A stretch of DNA of 64,000 bases from assembly GCA_951799405.1 (NCBI GenBank), contig OX637343.1:16408524-16472523 (forward strand), given 5' to 3'. Numbering within the stretch: the first letter of the stretch is position 1; the number at the start of each line of letters is the position of its first letter. Positions 51,561-62,838 of this stretch are shown here, in pieces. The stretch is from Agapetus fuscipes (lineage: Eukaryota; Arthropoda; Insecta; Trichoptera; Glossosomatidae). The notes under the pieces are model-generated. The model made no database searches. It was not told the origin of the DNA and saw only the letters and a program-made list of their open reading frames with translations. Made by a program: the position numbers and the translations under genes.

Positions 51561-52866
51561 CACAAAATGTATGTAAAGCAATTAGAAAAAGAAGATGAAG
51601 CAAGGAGACAAGGAAAATATAACGTGGTATTTTTTTAATTAAATGTATAAATAGTACAGAATAAATAAACAGATTATCAAAATAACGGAAACAATAATTT
51701 CATAATACGTAAATAAGAAAAATGATGAAGTCGGAGTGAAATACTGTTATGCTAACTGTGAATGTTCTCCCTTGTGAACACTTGTTTAGGCCAGTATTTA
51801 ATATTTATTTTATAAACGAACGAAATGAATACAAACGCCTCGAGTTCATTCACTCCCTTTTTATAGTTCATAAAAATTATGTAATAGAAGTGCACCAGAT
51901 TTCGGTCACCAAACAACGAGAGCATTCTTTTCTTAAAAAAACAAAGGCAAACCTCAATTAGGTATTTCACTAAATTATGACTTTCATGCACTCTAATCAA
52001 TGCACAAAGGACATAAATCCCAAGACAAAGAACCCACACATTTCAATCTAAAACAGGCAGGTCCGCATCTCCTTGTTTCGGCGCCCCACGTAAAAGACGA
52101 AGGCATTTACGAAGGAAATTATATTTAAGTTTGCATTTCATTTTATTTCGAATTTTTAGTTTTATTTGATTTTAAAATGTTTTCGTGATATTTTAGTTTT
52201 AATCGCATTTAACTTTCCTTATTTTAAGCATTTGCTAAAATTCTTAAACAAAATTTTAGGATTTAATGTCTATTTTATTATTGTTGTTCTTTATACGTAA
52301 CTGATGTTAAATTTGATTATAACGCGTTGTATTTTATTGTATTTTAACCGATAAAAATGTTTTGATTTTTAATGTAATTTATTTACGTTCTTTTAACATT
52401 TAACTTTATTTTGTTTTATTTCATTTACATTTGAATTTAACTTATTTTAAAGTTATTAACTCTGTCACGAAATTCTACTACCCGAGTACCGGTTACGTTT
52501 TGTTTTGAAAATTTTGTCAGCGTCTTGATCCGCCTCTGGCTGCTGCAAGCCCAAAAGTCGTTAAATTTTACTGCCTTTCGTATTCGGTCAAACCTTAAAA
52601 TTTAATGTCAAACAATAAAGCCCTTCAATGCTTCAATTTCTTGACAGGCCATATAAAAAAAGGTCTCACGGTTCTTTAAAACAATACTCGCTGTGTTAGA
52701 AAAATAAACGTCTTGAAAGACTGTATGATTGTTGTAAAGATCACACGAATGGTATTCATTATTTTGAATCATTTAAATACAAAATTTAAGTAAAATTTTA
52801 TTTCGAATTCAATGCACACATGTTTTCACCTCTTGTAAAACCATCATCCGACGTCATCGGCAACAC
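51561..52866. other. Element interior next to the 5' LTR, unassigned
   Basis: Very AT-rich (especially 52100-52460), with no coding signal. The first bases after the 5' LTR on the sense strand are GTGTTGCCGATGACGTCGG, containing an imperfect CCGA-GACGTCGG palindrome, and not a TGG-type primer site. Confidence 0.5.
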
Positions 52867-55384
52867 TGAAAAAAACCTGACTTCGGGGAAAATTATTCCT
52901 TTGGAGAAAGGAATCCATGGTCACGGCTCACTGAAAAGATTCTAACTCCTCACTTAATCCAGAGGAAAATAAAGGGATCCATGGTCACGGCCCAGCTTAA
53001 ATGAAACCGACCTATGGAAAAACTCCCTTCGGAGGACGGAATAATCCTTCTTCACGGTTCAACTGGAGTGAACCGGTCAATTCACTCTTAGGTGAAAATT
53101 ATAAGATTATGGCCAATAATCTTTATGCATTTGTGTGATCGTCTATTTAGTGGCTATGACCCCTCGATGTGCGATAGGTAGAAACAGAACGTTGTGTCAT
53201 TTTTTTGTTTTACTGTCTCAAAACCTACCTTTGTAGTGGACCCAAATTCTTTAATGATGGTGAGGATGAATACAGATGTGCCTAGCTTAATAATATTTTA
53301 ATTAATTTAATTAACTAGCCCAAAGGTTACAATGCCGAATTATGCACGATTTTGCATTCGCGTAGTAGCGTGTTCGATTTTATTTCTGACAAAATTTCCG
53401 CGAGATTCGTTTATTTAAAATCTGACGCCAGTTAATGCAGATGAATTTATTTCAAAGACAAGTACAATAATAACAGCTCAATTAAACAGGAAATAATCAA
53501 ACATCAATTGAATAATAGTTATTTGGTTAGTATTGTTTTAGCAAAATTAAAGAGAATATGGTTTGATCTTTTCTGCTTCTTTCTCTCTCCCTGCGCCGTA
53601 GTTCCAACCAGCGGTTGTAAACATTTCTCGCCCCAAGATCACTTACCTTTCGTGGATTCTCTTTGCTGTGGAAGAATTTCATTAGTGTGTTTTAGGAAGG
53701 GATTGATTTTAATAACTGGTACGACAAACCGGCCCAGTAGAAGATGACTCCCTTCACCCCAGCTTCCTTGTAAATGGGATTCCTCATTTGCTCATAAGCA
53801 AGAGAGACCCAAAATCGAAGAAAGCTCATCTTCCTCTTTCCTCCAAGAATTTAACAGGTTGGCCCCACGGCCTGGTCCTTTCAGACCACGGGAAGGATAT
53901 TTTAGAAGGGACTGGCCCTAACCTTACTCCGCGTCATGAAATAACCGAACGCCAAAAACAATGAATGGAGACTTTTTAAAACTCGAACGCCATGTCGAGG
54001 CTCGCACTGTATTTTGGTGTCAGAATCCAGCAGGAACTAGGTGTTGTGATGTTGGAATGACGTCAGTTGACTCCAGCCCATAACAGAGGAACAATGGAAG
54101 CTATATCCAAGTCATGATACAAGTCTGGTAGTAACCTCGTCCCTCGTTCAGTGATGATGTTGAGGACGCAGATAACCATGGCCGAAGGAGAGGTCAAGCT
54201 ATGAACCAAAGGAAACATAGGACGTGCTCCGGAGCATGGCTCCTTGTCAGTCAACATTGGATTTATAGTTTTGATGGAAAGTTTTGGAAGCCGAAAGCTT
54301 TCACTTCCAACACAATGCGAACTCCTTCATAGCAGCAAAGAACCGTTAGGTTCAGGTATTTCAGATATTAAGCAAACAGCGTTCAATTCTTTCTGACACA
54401 GGTGTTTTGTGAGAGAGAAGGTGTGTTTGTTAGTAACTGCAAGGCTGTGAAAAAAAAGACAACAATTTATAAGCATTTCAGGACATTTGCGCCCCTTGAT
54501 TGAAAGCTATGTTGAATTCACCCCTTTTGACCTGAAAGACAAACATTTTATTTACAGTACGAAATGTAATTTTTAAGATCGGAGTACTCGGCGACAGCAG
54601 TCTCTCGGACTGAAACATAGGCAACAAATCATTTTCAAAATGTGAAGATTGAATACATTTTAGAACGCAAGTTAATTAGATTAGTTTAGTGTGTTAGAAA
54701 ATAATTTGAAATCTCTCATCCTTCTGCGAAGCAGCTCAGCAAACTATGTGTTTACGCGAATTAATGGATTTTATTATTAAATAATTAAATGCGCCTTCCC
54801 GTTCAGCAACCACTGGGTTAATTTTATTTAATCCAAAATTCAATCGAAAAGTTATTTTTACGTTCGAAAGTTTGAGAATCACTGCGATTTACGGAATTAC
54901 TTATTTAGCATACTTTTAGTTTTAGACAGACACTGAAAAATACACTCCCGGAATATTATGTCGGCAGATATTTTATTATTATTAAAACCACGTAAATACT
55001 AATTCTCCCTTAAATTCCGAACGAACGATTCGCGGCGTCTTTATTAAGAGAAAAATCTTTTTAGTCTATTTAAATTATCTTCCGAATTAAAACCCGATTT
55101 TAATTAAAATATTTTGTTTCGAATTTGTTTAGCTCAGATTTAAGATCATATAAACCCGTGCTTCCCGATTGACTGTCTCGACCCGAATCCCATTCCTTTC
55201 TCCCTTCCGGTCCAGGACTCACTCCCAGTTTGACTTGCATTCCCCCACCAGGAGGTGCAATCAGGCCATAGGAAAAAATACGTATGGACAAGAAAAACTC
55301 TTCCTACGCAAATGTGATACGCCCACATACATAGGAGCTTCAATTATTTAATTTTATATTTGATGAAAAGCTTGGATCATCACA
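52867..55384 (-). mobile_element. 5' LTR of the young element
   Basis: Same length and, as far as compared, the same sequence as 45693-48210. It is adjacent to GTCTCCAATATTACG at 55385, the other half of the target repeat. Confidence 0.92.
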
Positions 55385-55427
55385 GTCTCCAATATTACGT
55401 ATTTTCGCAACATAGATTAGATTAGGT
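55385..55427 (+). repeat. 3' end of the split GATTA-tail copy
   Basis: GTCTCCAATATTACG, CGCAACATAGATTAGATTAG. Completes the copy begun at 45330. Confidence 0.82.
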
Positions 55428-55700
55428 ATGTTGACACCAAAATTGTGTCTGTGATTGATGTGTCATTGGATGAGTTATCAGTGGCTGAATTGTCTGTGAC
55501 TGTAATTTTTTTGACGGAAAAGTCATGTGGATGAACTGTCGTGTGACCGATTTGTACATGATCGAGCTGTCTGTGGCCGATTTGTCGTGGAACCGATTAC
55601 ATTTTTGTAAAAACGTTATATTTACAAAAATAGAGAAAAATATTTGTCGTTCGGCTAGATCACAGTTCGGTGAATCTAAAAATGAATTAATCAAAAGTGA
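55428..55700 (+). repeat. Degenerate LSV-repeat family, plus strand
   Basis: Units such as GAATTGTCTGTGACTG, GAACTGTCGTGTGACCG and GAGCTGTCTGTGGCCG recur at 20-25 bp spacing and translate as IELSVADLS-like text. The flank ATATTTACAAAAATAGAGAA and CACAGTTCGGTG matches 44580-44640. Confidence 0.55.
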
Positions 55701-55929
55701 CGTAGCTGCTTGCTCGTTACAAACAAAAAACTGGCATTCGTTATAAAAGAGTTCGGCATTGTGAAATTGGTTACAGTTAATGTTGAAAAGTCTATAATCG
55801 TTAATGAAAGCTGCAAAAGCTTTAAGGCATGTTGCACTAAACTTGAAAAGGACAAAAACCGAAATTAAGGGTGATTTCTCCCTTTCAAATCAAATATTTT
55901 TCATTATTTTCTTCAAATTTTTATTATAT

Positions 55930-56446
55930 TGTTATGTAAATATAAATATTGAAATAAGTATGGGTAGTTATAGTGTTATGTAAATATAAATATTGAAATA
56001 AGTATGGATAGTTATAGTTATAAGAATCCTCAAAAGTATTGGTAGGTAAGATCGATAATTATGTATAAGTGTAGAATTCTCTAGGCTAAGTAGGTATTTG
56101 TTATAATTATAGGAATACTGTATTGCATTGGTAGGTAGGATTTTGGTTGTATCTCTAGGTAGTACGTGAAGCGTCGAGAAGTAATAATTACTCTGGAACC
56201 GTCTGGCGACTTTAGTTCTGGATCATACTGCTCTGAAGAGTATAAAGGTGCGAATGGCCTGCAGAGCGGGCCAGTATCATAGCGACTAACAAACACATCG
56301 AAGCCATCTGATCAGTGAACCGAAACCAATGGAATAATCGAGAAAGTAGTGTGAAAATAAATTTTGTAACTGTGTAAAATAAATAACTATTGAAGAAGAC
56401 CTGTGTATTTTTAATTTGAAGACAATTGAACCCTAATTTCGTAACA
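55930..56446 (+). mobile_element. Solo LTR, 517 bp, target duplication ATAT
   Basis: Starts TGTTATGTAAAT and ends TTTCGTAACA, with ATAT at 55926-55929 and 56447-56450. The first 44 bp are tandemly duplicated (55930-55973 and 55974-56017, one mismatch). TATAAAGG at 56241-56248 and AATAAATAAC-type signals further on set the orientation as plus. The end CAATTGAACCCTAA resembles the LTR-like segment at 35330. The AT-only duplication is weaker evidence than in the other solo LTRs. Confidence 0.75.
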
Positions 56447-56570
56447 ATATTATTACCCACTGCCGAGAAATATGTAACCGAGGTCCTTACCAGAATTATG
56501 CAATAAAATTTTATATGTCAATCAAATATTGTAAGGAGGTTGGTGCAACAGGCCCTTAAGATTCAAATAA

Positions 56571-56722
56571 CTACATTCTCGCAAGCAGATATGTACTTTT
56601 TCGATGAACATAAGCCCTGCAACTCTTGCCGACCTTCCCTAAAACAGTGGTGACATTGGCAAAGTGAACTGTTTTTACAGAATGGGTGGTCAGCCTCATA
56701 CCAACCTACAAGCCAAGGAATA
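56571..56722 (-). repeat. GATTA-tail copy, internal deletion
   Basis: Deletion between GCAGATATGTACTTTT and CGATGAACATAAGCC. The 5' end is complete (CAACCTACAAGCCAAGGAA). Confidence 0.78.
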
Positions 56723-56747
56723 CTACGTATATTTATATATATTTTGA

Positions 56748-56803
56748 CGTAGAGAAAATCGTTCTTCTCTTTTGCACGTTCAGTAAAATCCGTTTTTTTC
56801 ATT
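56748..56803. mobile_element. Fragment of the AAACGGA-end MITE
   Basis: GTAGAGAAAATCGTTCTTCT and CCGTTTTTTTCATTC match, in reverse, the left end of the MITE at 59641-59839. Confidence 0.65.
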
Positions 56804-57162
56804 CTTTAAAATATATTTTTATTGTGTACAAAATATCAAAAAATAACTAATATATTATTGCTACAAAATTAACGTATCTGGGCTGTACGCAAATGTTCAT
56901 TTTCAAACTCACAACGTAACAAAAAAATAAAATATGAACAAAAAGATATGAACAGTGATTAATTCTATAACAACGCAATTTTTTCGGATCATTGCAGAGA
57001 GAAAATCTCCTCATCTCTAAATGAAACATGTACCTGAGATGATGTTCTGTTGTAGTATGAGATTAAATTGAAACAAGTCGTCTAGACGAAATTAATTTAC
57101 CCTGGTAAACATTCCTTGGAAATTCAACATTACGAACAACAAAGGTAAATTTGTATAACTCC
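56804..57162. other. AT-rich stretch without recognised feature
   Basis: Nothing recognised. Confidence 0.4.
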
Positions 57163-57476
57163 TAATAATAATAATAATATTAGGATGATTTATTTGGTGA
57201 GCGCTGTTTTTGTGTGTATCACACCTCAAGAGCCCTCTGCGAGCTTGGTCGTCGCTGTAGAAAGCGCCAATTCTCAAGCAAGACCCAGTTGTTGTAAGGT
57301 TGGATGGACCTTTCAGTGACCGGTCTTTGGTAAAGGTTTATGAATTTTTCAACTCAGCGAAGAGCACATTCGAAATATAAATGGTATATTTTTGTGCTCC
57401 GCCGGGATCCGAATCCACAACCTTCCATTTACGAGTCCGAAGTGTTGCCACTACGGACTACGGACCGGTCCAAGTC
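57163..57476 (-). repeat. SINE-A copy, complete except 5S head
   Basis: (AAT)n tail at the left (57163-57180), 3' part GGTGAGCGCTGTTTTTGTGT, head ATTTACGAGTCCGAAGTG and CGGACTACGGACCGGTCC. It ends at CCAAG, within the spacer that normally joins the 5S module. Confidence 0.9.
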
Positions 57477-57683
57477 TAATGGTACAAATGAAAAAAATAT
57501 TATGTCTGCCAAATAAATCTACGAGTTTTTTAATTAAATATTTTAAAAAGTGTTTATTTTCACATCATTTATTTTAGTTTGAATTCTCTTTGTGAATTTA
57601 AAAATATAAACTGCAAAAGAAAATGTGATTTTGGTGTTTTCTTTTTTTTGTTTTAATTCTAAATGTCAGAGTTAGCCATATTG

Positions 57684-58190
57684 GCTCCTAAGTGCTTGTT
57701 TGTCTTATCTTCAACAAAGTAATTTCACATAAGTAATGTGTCTTGTGAAAACTGGAAATTGATTTGAAAAATATTTAAAACAACTCTCACATTCTCGCAT
57801 TGTATGTTTTTTTTTCTTAGCTCAGATTGTGTAGAATGTGATTCTTAAGACAATTTTATTGAAAGGTCAAAATTGAAAGGTTGTTCCTTGACTTATAGGT
57901 TGTTATGCGGCTGACCACCCATAATGTAAAAATTGGTTCACTTTGCCAATGTCACCTCTGTTTCAGGGAAGGACGGCAAGAGTTGCAAGGCTTATGTTCA
58001 TTTGAGATTGGGTTTTTATATTGTAGGTCCACATGCGGCATGTGTTAGCGCGAAATTATACATATCTGCTTGTGGGAATGCATTTAATATAAAACTTAAA
58101 TGATATATATCTTTGCAGCTTAGATTAGATTAGATTAGATCATCTTTGAATCAAATGGTAAATAAGCCAAACAAGCACTGGGGGGACGAG
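57684..58190. mobile_element. TIR-type MITE split by a GATTA-tail copy
   Basis: Left part 57684-57881 (AAGTGCTTGTTTGTCTTATC), right part 58141-58190 (CATCTTTGAATCAAATGGTA, AAGCCAAACAAGCACTGG). It matches the diverged MITE subtype at 14289-14494. Confidence 0.78.
57882..58140 (+). repeat. GATTA-tail copy inside a MITE, complete
   Basis: TTGTTCCTTGACTTATAGGT to a four-unit ATTAG tail. It belongs to the young variant with GGTTGTTATGCGGC. Confidence 0.9.
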
Positions 58191-58357
58191 ATGTCAACTT
58201 GTTATATTGGAAATACTGGAATCTTAAAACAAGAGACTCCTTAAATTGTAGATAATCTAGAGGTCTATGTCACTTTTTGAGTGCCGAAGAGGTATGAATT
58301 TTGGTAAAAAAAAATTGGTGCCCGAAATTATGTGTTTTGTTGCATTAGTTTTGAGAC
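58191..58357 (-). repeat. LINE 3'-UTR fragment and short unassigned flank
   Basis: AAGAGACTCCTTAAATTGTA and TCTAGAGGTCTATGTCAC are weakly related to 31320-31404. Confidence 0.45.
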
Positions 58358-58692
58358 GCAAACGCAACGCAAAACGCAACTAAGCTACACATATAGTGTA
58401 ACTTCTTGCCGGGTTATCCCCGAAGGGGTCGCGTGTGGCGAGTTGAACCTATTTATTTTTACAGGTAAGGGGGCCGGCCTTACGCCAACTACTTCAGTTG
58501 AAGTGGAGGTTTCCCAGCTTCCGAGAGTGCTGGTACTCATTTCTTGTGAAGGCTGAGTAAACCTTGCCGGTATTTAATTTTGAGGTTTGAAATAAACACC
58601 GAAACGGCAAATCATTTCTGACACCCGTGGGATTCGAACCCGAGCTTTCGGCATGGAATGCAAGCACTCTACCACCTGAGCTATCGACCGGA
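58358..58692 (-). repeat. SINE-B copy, complete
   Basis: A-, C- and G-rich end (ACGCAAACGCAACGCAAAAC) and 3' end CTAAGCTACACATATAGTG, then the body and head GGGATTCGAACCCGAGC, CTACCACCTGAGCTATCGAC. This is the best-preserved SINE-B here. Its tail is a CGCAAA-type repeat, unlike SINE-A. Confidence 0.9.
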
Positions 58693-58744
58693 CAACTGAA
58701 ACACTGAAGAAACACTGAAATTGAGGAGACACTGAAAGGAAAAG

Positions 58745-58880
58745 CAATTGATGTTATTTTTATTCCACCAAGAATAAATTGTAGTGGAAATCCAGATACC
58801 GGTAACTCGTTCCAACTCAGGACAATTGGACAAAATAATGACTCATGAAAACACCAAGTTCTGATAGTTTAAATGTCGTC
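58745..58880 (-). pseudogene. Jockey/CR1-like LINE remnant
   Basis: The minus strand contains TTGGTGTTTTCATGAGTCAT and GGAACGAGTTACCGGTATCT, homologous to 39400-39470 (same DNA segment), with frame breaks. Confidence 0.6.
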
Positions 58881-58984
58881 TGCAAAGAAAGAAACGACAA
58901 TATAGTCCTACGAATAATTGTCCTTGCTTAAATGAGAAAAGGGAGAATCACAGAATCTTCTTCTTCTCCAGTTTCAATCTTAGG

Positions 58985-59329
58985 ATTGGCTTGCAGAAAT
59001 TTATTTCACTCTTCTCCTCCATTCTTCCCTGTCTTGTGCGGCTCTTTTTAGGTCTGCATAATGATGTATGATGAGCAGCGCACGTCCACCAACAGGTCCT
59101 CCAGGTATTCTTGGCGTGGGCGTCCCCTAGAGTTGGTCCCCTCGGTCATCCCCTCCATTATGGCATGCAAGAGACCTTTTTGTCGTATTACATGGCCGAT
59201 CCATCTTGCACGCCTTTCGGACAAGGTCCTGAGAAGCCTTCCTCCTTCGATTCTTAGAATATTAGAATAGATACCGTGGTAGTTACATTCAATAATATTT
59301 TTCTTTTGATAATTCTGTTTCTTAGCCAA
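58985..59329 (-). pseudogene. LINE ORF2 C-terminal fragment (RTE/CR1-like), frameshifted
   Basis: The frame reads YHGIYSNILRIEGGRLLRTL, ERRARWIGHVIRQKGLLHAI, EGMTEGTNSRGRPRQEYLED to a stop at 59048. A +1/-1 shift then gives ADLKRAAQDREEWRRRVK. R-W-I-G-H-V-x-R and RGRPRxxYLxD, followed by A-x-DRExWR, define the usual LINE C-terminus. Confidence 0.83.
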
Positions 59330-59404
59330 AGAGTTGATAAACGATCAATGTTCTAAGGAGCTGCAATTTTGACACATTTAGGGTTAAAAAAATCCAGGCA
59401 TTAA

Positions 59405-59640
59405 TTCCTTGACTTATAGGTTGGTATGAAGCTGACCACACATACTATAAAAATATGATTCACTTTGAAAATGTCACCCGTGTTTCAGGGAAGGTCGGCT
59501 AGAGTTGCAGGGCTTTTGTTAATTTGAGATTGGGTTTTTATATTTTAGGTTCACATGCGGCATGCGTTAGCGCAAACTTATACATGTATGCTTGTGAGAA
59601 TGCATTTAATATGAAACCCAAATAATATATATCTTTAATT
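59405..59640 (+). repeat. GATTA-tail copy cut at the tail by a MITE
   Basis: Complete 5' end. It runs to ATATATCTTTAATT, where the MITE begins. A further tail-like piece (ATATCTTTGCAACTTAGATT) lies at about 59884-59915. Confidence 0.83.
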
Positions 59641-59839
59641 GGCATGAAAAAAAAACGGATGTTACTGACCGTGGAAAGAGAATAACGATTTTCTCTACGT
59701 TTCCTCAGAGTCATATGCGACGTCTTCAGGAGACGTGTGTCTTCTACAAAGAAGAATCACGAACTGATGAATTGTGTTTTTTTGCTCGAAGTCGAAGGCT
59801 GTAGGTACATTTATTGACCTTCCGTTTTTTTTTCATTCC
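59641..59839. mobile_element. MITE, 199 bp, AAAAAAAACGGA termini
   Basis: Left end GGCATGAAAAAAAAACGGA, right end TCCGTTTTTTTTTCATTCC: inverted repeats of about 19 bp with one mismatch. The interior contains a CGTCTTCAGGAGACG hairpin near 59732. No clear target duplication. Confidence 0.72.
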
Positions 59840-59915
59840 AAAAAATATCTAAACCCGTAATTATAATTTAAAATGTTTAATATATGTATATCTTTGCAAC
59901 TTAGATTTAGATTAA

Positions 59916-60448
59916 GACTTAGAAAACAATCAAACAAGCAACTCAATTATTGGTACAATTAATTAAAGCCAATACAAACCTGTTTTGGACACGGACAATG
60001 TCTCTCAATAGATTTTCAATGAAACTCCAACCTTGAAGACTGAAGTTCATCTTACTGGTGCTTACTAAGGAATTCCCAATGAAGTTTCTAGAACTACAAA
60101 GCTACGTAAAGACAAACTTTCACTCAAGTACAACACTTTACTTATGAACTCTACCATAGAGTTGAACCAAAAATTTGAGAAACCTTAAATAGCACCTCTA
60201 ATGAGCGTTTTAATTACTATACATTTGTGTTAAAACTTAGGGTACTGTTACATGTTTTCTAGTGTTCTTAGCTTTGTCGCCTGTTTTGTCGTAGCTTACA
60301 TACAAGCGCTATATGCTATTGATTAGTTTCATATGGAAATATGATAGTCAAGGTTGCCTTATTTTGTTTTTATTTTAGTTTTTGAATTTCGTAAAAATGA
60401 TTAATGTTGTTGTAAGTTGAAAGATAGATTAAATGATATAACATAATT
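59916..60448. other. Unassigned stretch
   Basis: Nothing recognised apart from a weak relative of the AGCACCTCTAATGAGCGTTT segment near 60187. Confidence 0.35.
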
Positions 60449-60620
60449 TTGTTTAAGCTATTAGGAGGTTATCTAGCACCATTTAAAAGAAGAAATGGAC
60501 TATCCTGGGGGGGAAGAAGTATGATTGGGGAAAAACGGGGTGATAGGGGGAGAAATTATTTTGTAAGAGAAGAATGTGGTGCTAGGGAAAGTATAAATAG
60601 GTTAAAAGCGTGTTATTTTT
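60449..60620 (+). pseudogene. RTE-like LINE remnant
   Basis: The frame ends GRNYFVREECGARESINR, matching the start of the 22143-22484 fragment, then loses frame. Confidence 0.55.
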
Positions 60621-60799
60621 TCCTATTAGCCAAAACAGATAAAACAACCTCAATGCTACACCTTGAGTGATGATGATGATGAGAGCAAGCTGGAAGTAAG
60701 TAAGTGTTCTAGGTAAATCCCGAAGGTACCTTTCAATCCTTAACATAACACATTCGGTAGTAAGGTGAATCCTATCTAATTAATCCAAGACTCTTATTC

Positions 60800-60890
60800 T
60801 TGTGCAATTAAAATTCCAGGGTGATAAAGACCCCTAAGACTTTCAAGAATTAAGGAGCTTCCCGCTCAGGATTCCTTAAAAAAAATGAAA
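60800..60890 (+). repeat. Possible LINE 3'-UTR fragment
   Basis: GGAGCTTCCCGCTCAGGATTCC resembles the end of the 39940-39990 segment. The match is short. Confidence 0.35.
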
Positions 60891-61028
60891 AATTTAACAC
60901 ACCAACCTATGACACAGTTGTTTTTTTTTGTTTATAGTGTTTTGTTATAAACTTCATGTAAATGTTTGACAGCTGTTTCCTACTTCCTTCTCTCTCGAAT
61001 CTTGACAGCAGCAACATGTCTACTTGCT

Positions 61029-61280
61029 CTATAATCTATAATCTAAGTTGCAAGGATATAATATTCATTCAAAGCTCTCAGATGTATGCCCGCAAACAAA
61101 CACGTGTAGTTTGCGCTTACAAATGCTGATTGTGTACTTACAAATAAAATTCAAACCTCAAATGAACATAAGCCCCACAACTTTTGCCGACCTTCCCTGA
61201 AACAAGGGTGACACTGGCAAAGTGAACCATTTTTTACAGTATGGGTTGTCAGCCTCATACCAACCTATAAGTCAAGGAAT
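61029..61280 (-). repeat. GATTA-tail family copy, second subfamily
   Basis: Same subgroup as 31044 and 33481. Complete 5' end (CCAACCTATAAGTCAAGGAA). Confidence 0.87.
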
Positions 61281-61929
61281 ATGAATAATAAATTACATTT
61301 AAATATCCATTATAATGTATGTAATCTAGTTCTATTTGTGAATTGATTAATCAAATAAACATTATCTATTAAGAATCGTCATTAAGTGTTCCAATCATTA
61401 TTTGGGTAAATTCCGACAAAAATCAGTGCCTTACTAGAACAATGGCTAAATTTTGGCCAATGAGAATAATTTAAAAAAATAAGATTCGGTTTAATTAAAT
61501 TACATGCTCTCGCGTAGTATGTACTACATCAAAACAAAATGATTAATTGGAAAGTTGTTGGTACAATATTGTTCGGTGGAGGGACCTTTGTAGCGCTCAC
61601 CTATTGTTCTGCGCACACATCGCGCCGCACTACCAAATGTCAACGCCACACAATGCCCCACATGTGTGCGAAGATCTAGTTGTGTCTGGAGCACAATGGA
61701 AACTTTGCTCCGAGACGAACATTATTCTTAGAGATGCCGCGAATAGTCGAAAACCGAATAATTGCTACTCCTTATGGCGAATTGCAAATAACTCGGTATT
61801 ATTATTCGAGATAAAAAAGAGAACCGTCCTTATATCATCTCCTATATTTACAAAATCTATTGGATGTTTGTTTGTCTCGTATGGACTCCTAAACTACTGA
61901 ACAGATTACGATGATGTCAAATAAAACTA
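61281..61929 (+). other. Unassigned stretch with a 117-codon open frame
   Basis: The frame 61547-61900 begins with TTG, not ATG, and is not recognised. The segment GTTTGTTTGTCTCGTATGGA followed by CTCCTAAACTACTGAACAGA is, from memory, of a type dispersed in several insect genomes, so the region is probably another repeat. Confidence 0.3.
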
Positions 61930-62075
61930 GCTATTGTCGTATAGCCACGTCACTTCAATAACTCGCCTTGAGAATGCTTTCTGCTCATGAAAGCGAAACG
62001 TTGGCAGAAAAAACCTGCAAACAGACCAATAGGCCTACATAACTCGAACAACAACAACAACAACAAAAACAATTT
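61930..62075 (+). ncRNA. Degenerate hammerhead-like Penelope end with (CAA)n
   Basis: 61967-62002 carries CTTGAGAATG, a CTTTC...GAAAG stem, then CGAAACGTT. It is the same family as the 11056-11332 palindrome, but the cleavage-site C is changed to T. A (CAA)n run follows at about 62048-62065. Confidence 0.5.
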
Positions 62076-62192
62076 GTAATAATATTATTTATTTTACTAT
62101 AAAAATATTTTTTTCAAAACATAGTTTTATTATCACAATAATTTTATCTGCCTCAAGTACTTTCGACCTTCAAGATTCAGGTCATTATTAAG

Positions 62193-62452
62193 AGTCTAAT
62201 CTAATCTAATCTAAGCTGCAAAGATATATATCATTTAAGTTTTATATTAAATGCATTCCCACAAGCAGATATGTATAATTTCGCGCTAACACATGCCGCA
62301 TGTGGACCTACAATATAAAAACCCAATCTCAAATGAACATAAGCCTTGCAACTCTTGCCGTCCTTCCCTGAAACAGAGGTGACATTGGCAAAGTGAACCA
62401 ATTTTTACATTATGGGTGGTCAGCCGCATAACAACCTATAAGTCAAGGAACA
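62193..62452 (-). repeat. GATTA-tail family copy, complete, young variant
   Basis: Three TAATC units at the left. The right end CAACCTATAAGTCAAGGAAC is followed by a second AAGGAAC. Confidence 0.9.
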
Positions 62453-62579
62453 AGGAACAGTCTAATACTATTAATTATTATGTTTTATTTTTTGTATAAA
62501 TAAGTATCGACTTTTTTTGTAAAGATTTCTTTTTATGGTTTTGTTATTTTTATATACTTAAATGTTATTTATTATTTGC
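62453..62579. other. AT-rich spacer
   Basis: Nothing recognised. Confidence 0.4.
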
Positions 62580-62815
62580 ATTCCTTGACTTAAAGTTAGG
62601 TATGAAGCTGAACATCCATACTGTAAAAAATTGTCCACTTTGCCAATGTCACTCCTGTGTCAGGGAAGGTCGGCAAAAGTTTTAGGTTTTATGTTCATTT
62701 GAGGCTGGGATTGTATTTGTAAGTACACATTCAGCATATTTTGTAAGCGCGAACTACACGTGTTTGTTTGTGGGCATGCATTTGATATCTTTGCAACTTA
62801 GAATATAGATTATTC
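62580..62815 (+). repeat. GATTA-tail family copy, second subfamily
   Basis: ATTCCTTGACTTAAAGTTAG to GCAACTTAGAATATAGATTA. Confidence 0.84.
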
Positions 62816-62838
62816 TGTATCCGATGAATCGTAATTTG

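Larger units (their letters stand above)
45693..55384 (-). mobile_element. Complete non-autonomous LTR retrotransposon, 9,692 bp
   Basis: Two direct LTRs of 2,518 bp each (45693-48210 and 52867-55384) flank a 4,656-bp interior. GTCT duplications lie at 45689-45692 and 55385-55388 and split a single GATTA-tail copy. Read on the minus strand, the 5' LTR is 52867-55384, and the polypurine tract AAAGAGGGGAA (48211-48221) directly precedes the 3' LTR start TGTGATGATCC. No tRNA-type TGG primer site directly follows the 5' LTR. No gag, protease, RT or integrase is visible. The interior holds a G-rich minisatellite, a decayed LINE fragment, a SINE-B and a GATTA-tail copy. Long LTRs and a non-coding interior fit a LARD-type element that uses proteins supplied in trans (inference). 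LTR identity indicates recent movement. Confidence 0.9.

Noticed and set aside
23219..55384. Inverted duplication of host DNA between 23.2 kb and 45.7-55.4 kb
   Set aside because: The shared 2.5-kb segments are LTRs: each insertion has its own target duplication, and homology stops exactly at the termini.
59700..59760. Hammerhead-like core near CGTCTTCAGGAGACG
   Set aside because: It is only a small hairpin within a MITE; no CTGATGA or GAAAC boxes in the right order.
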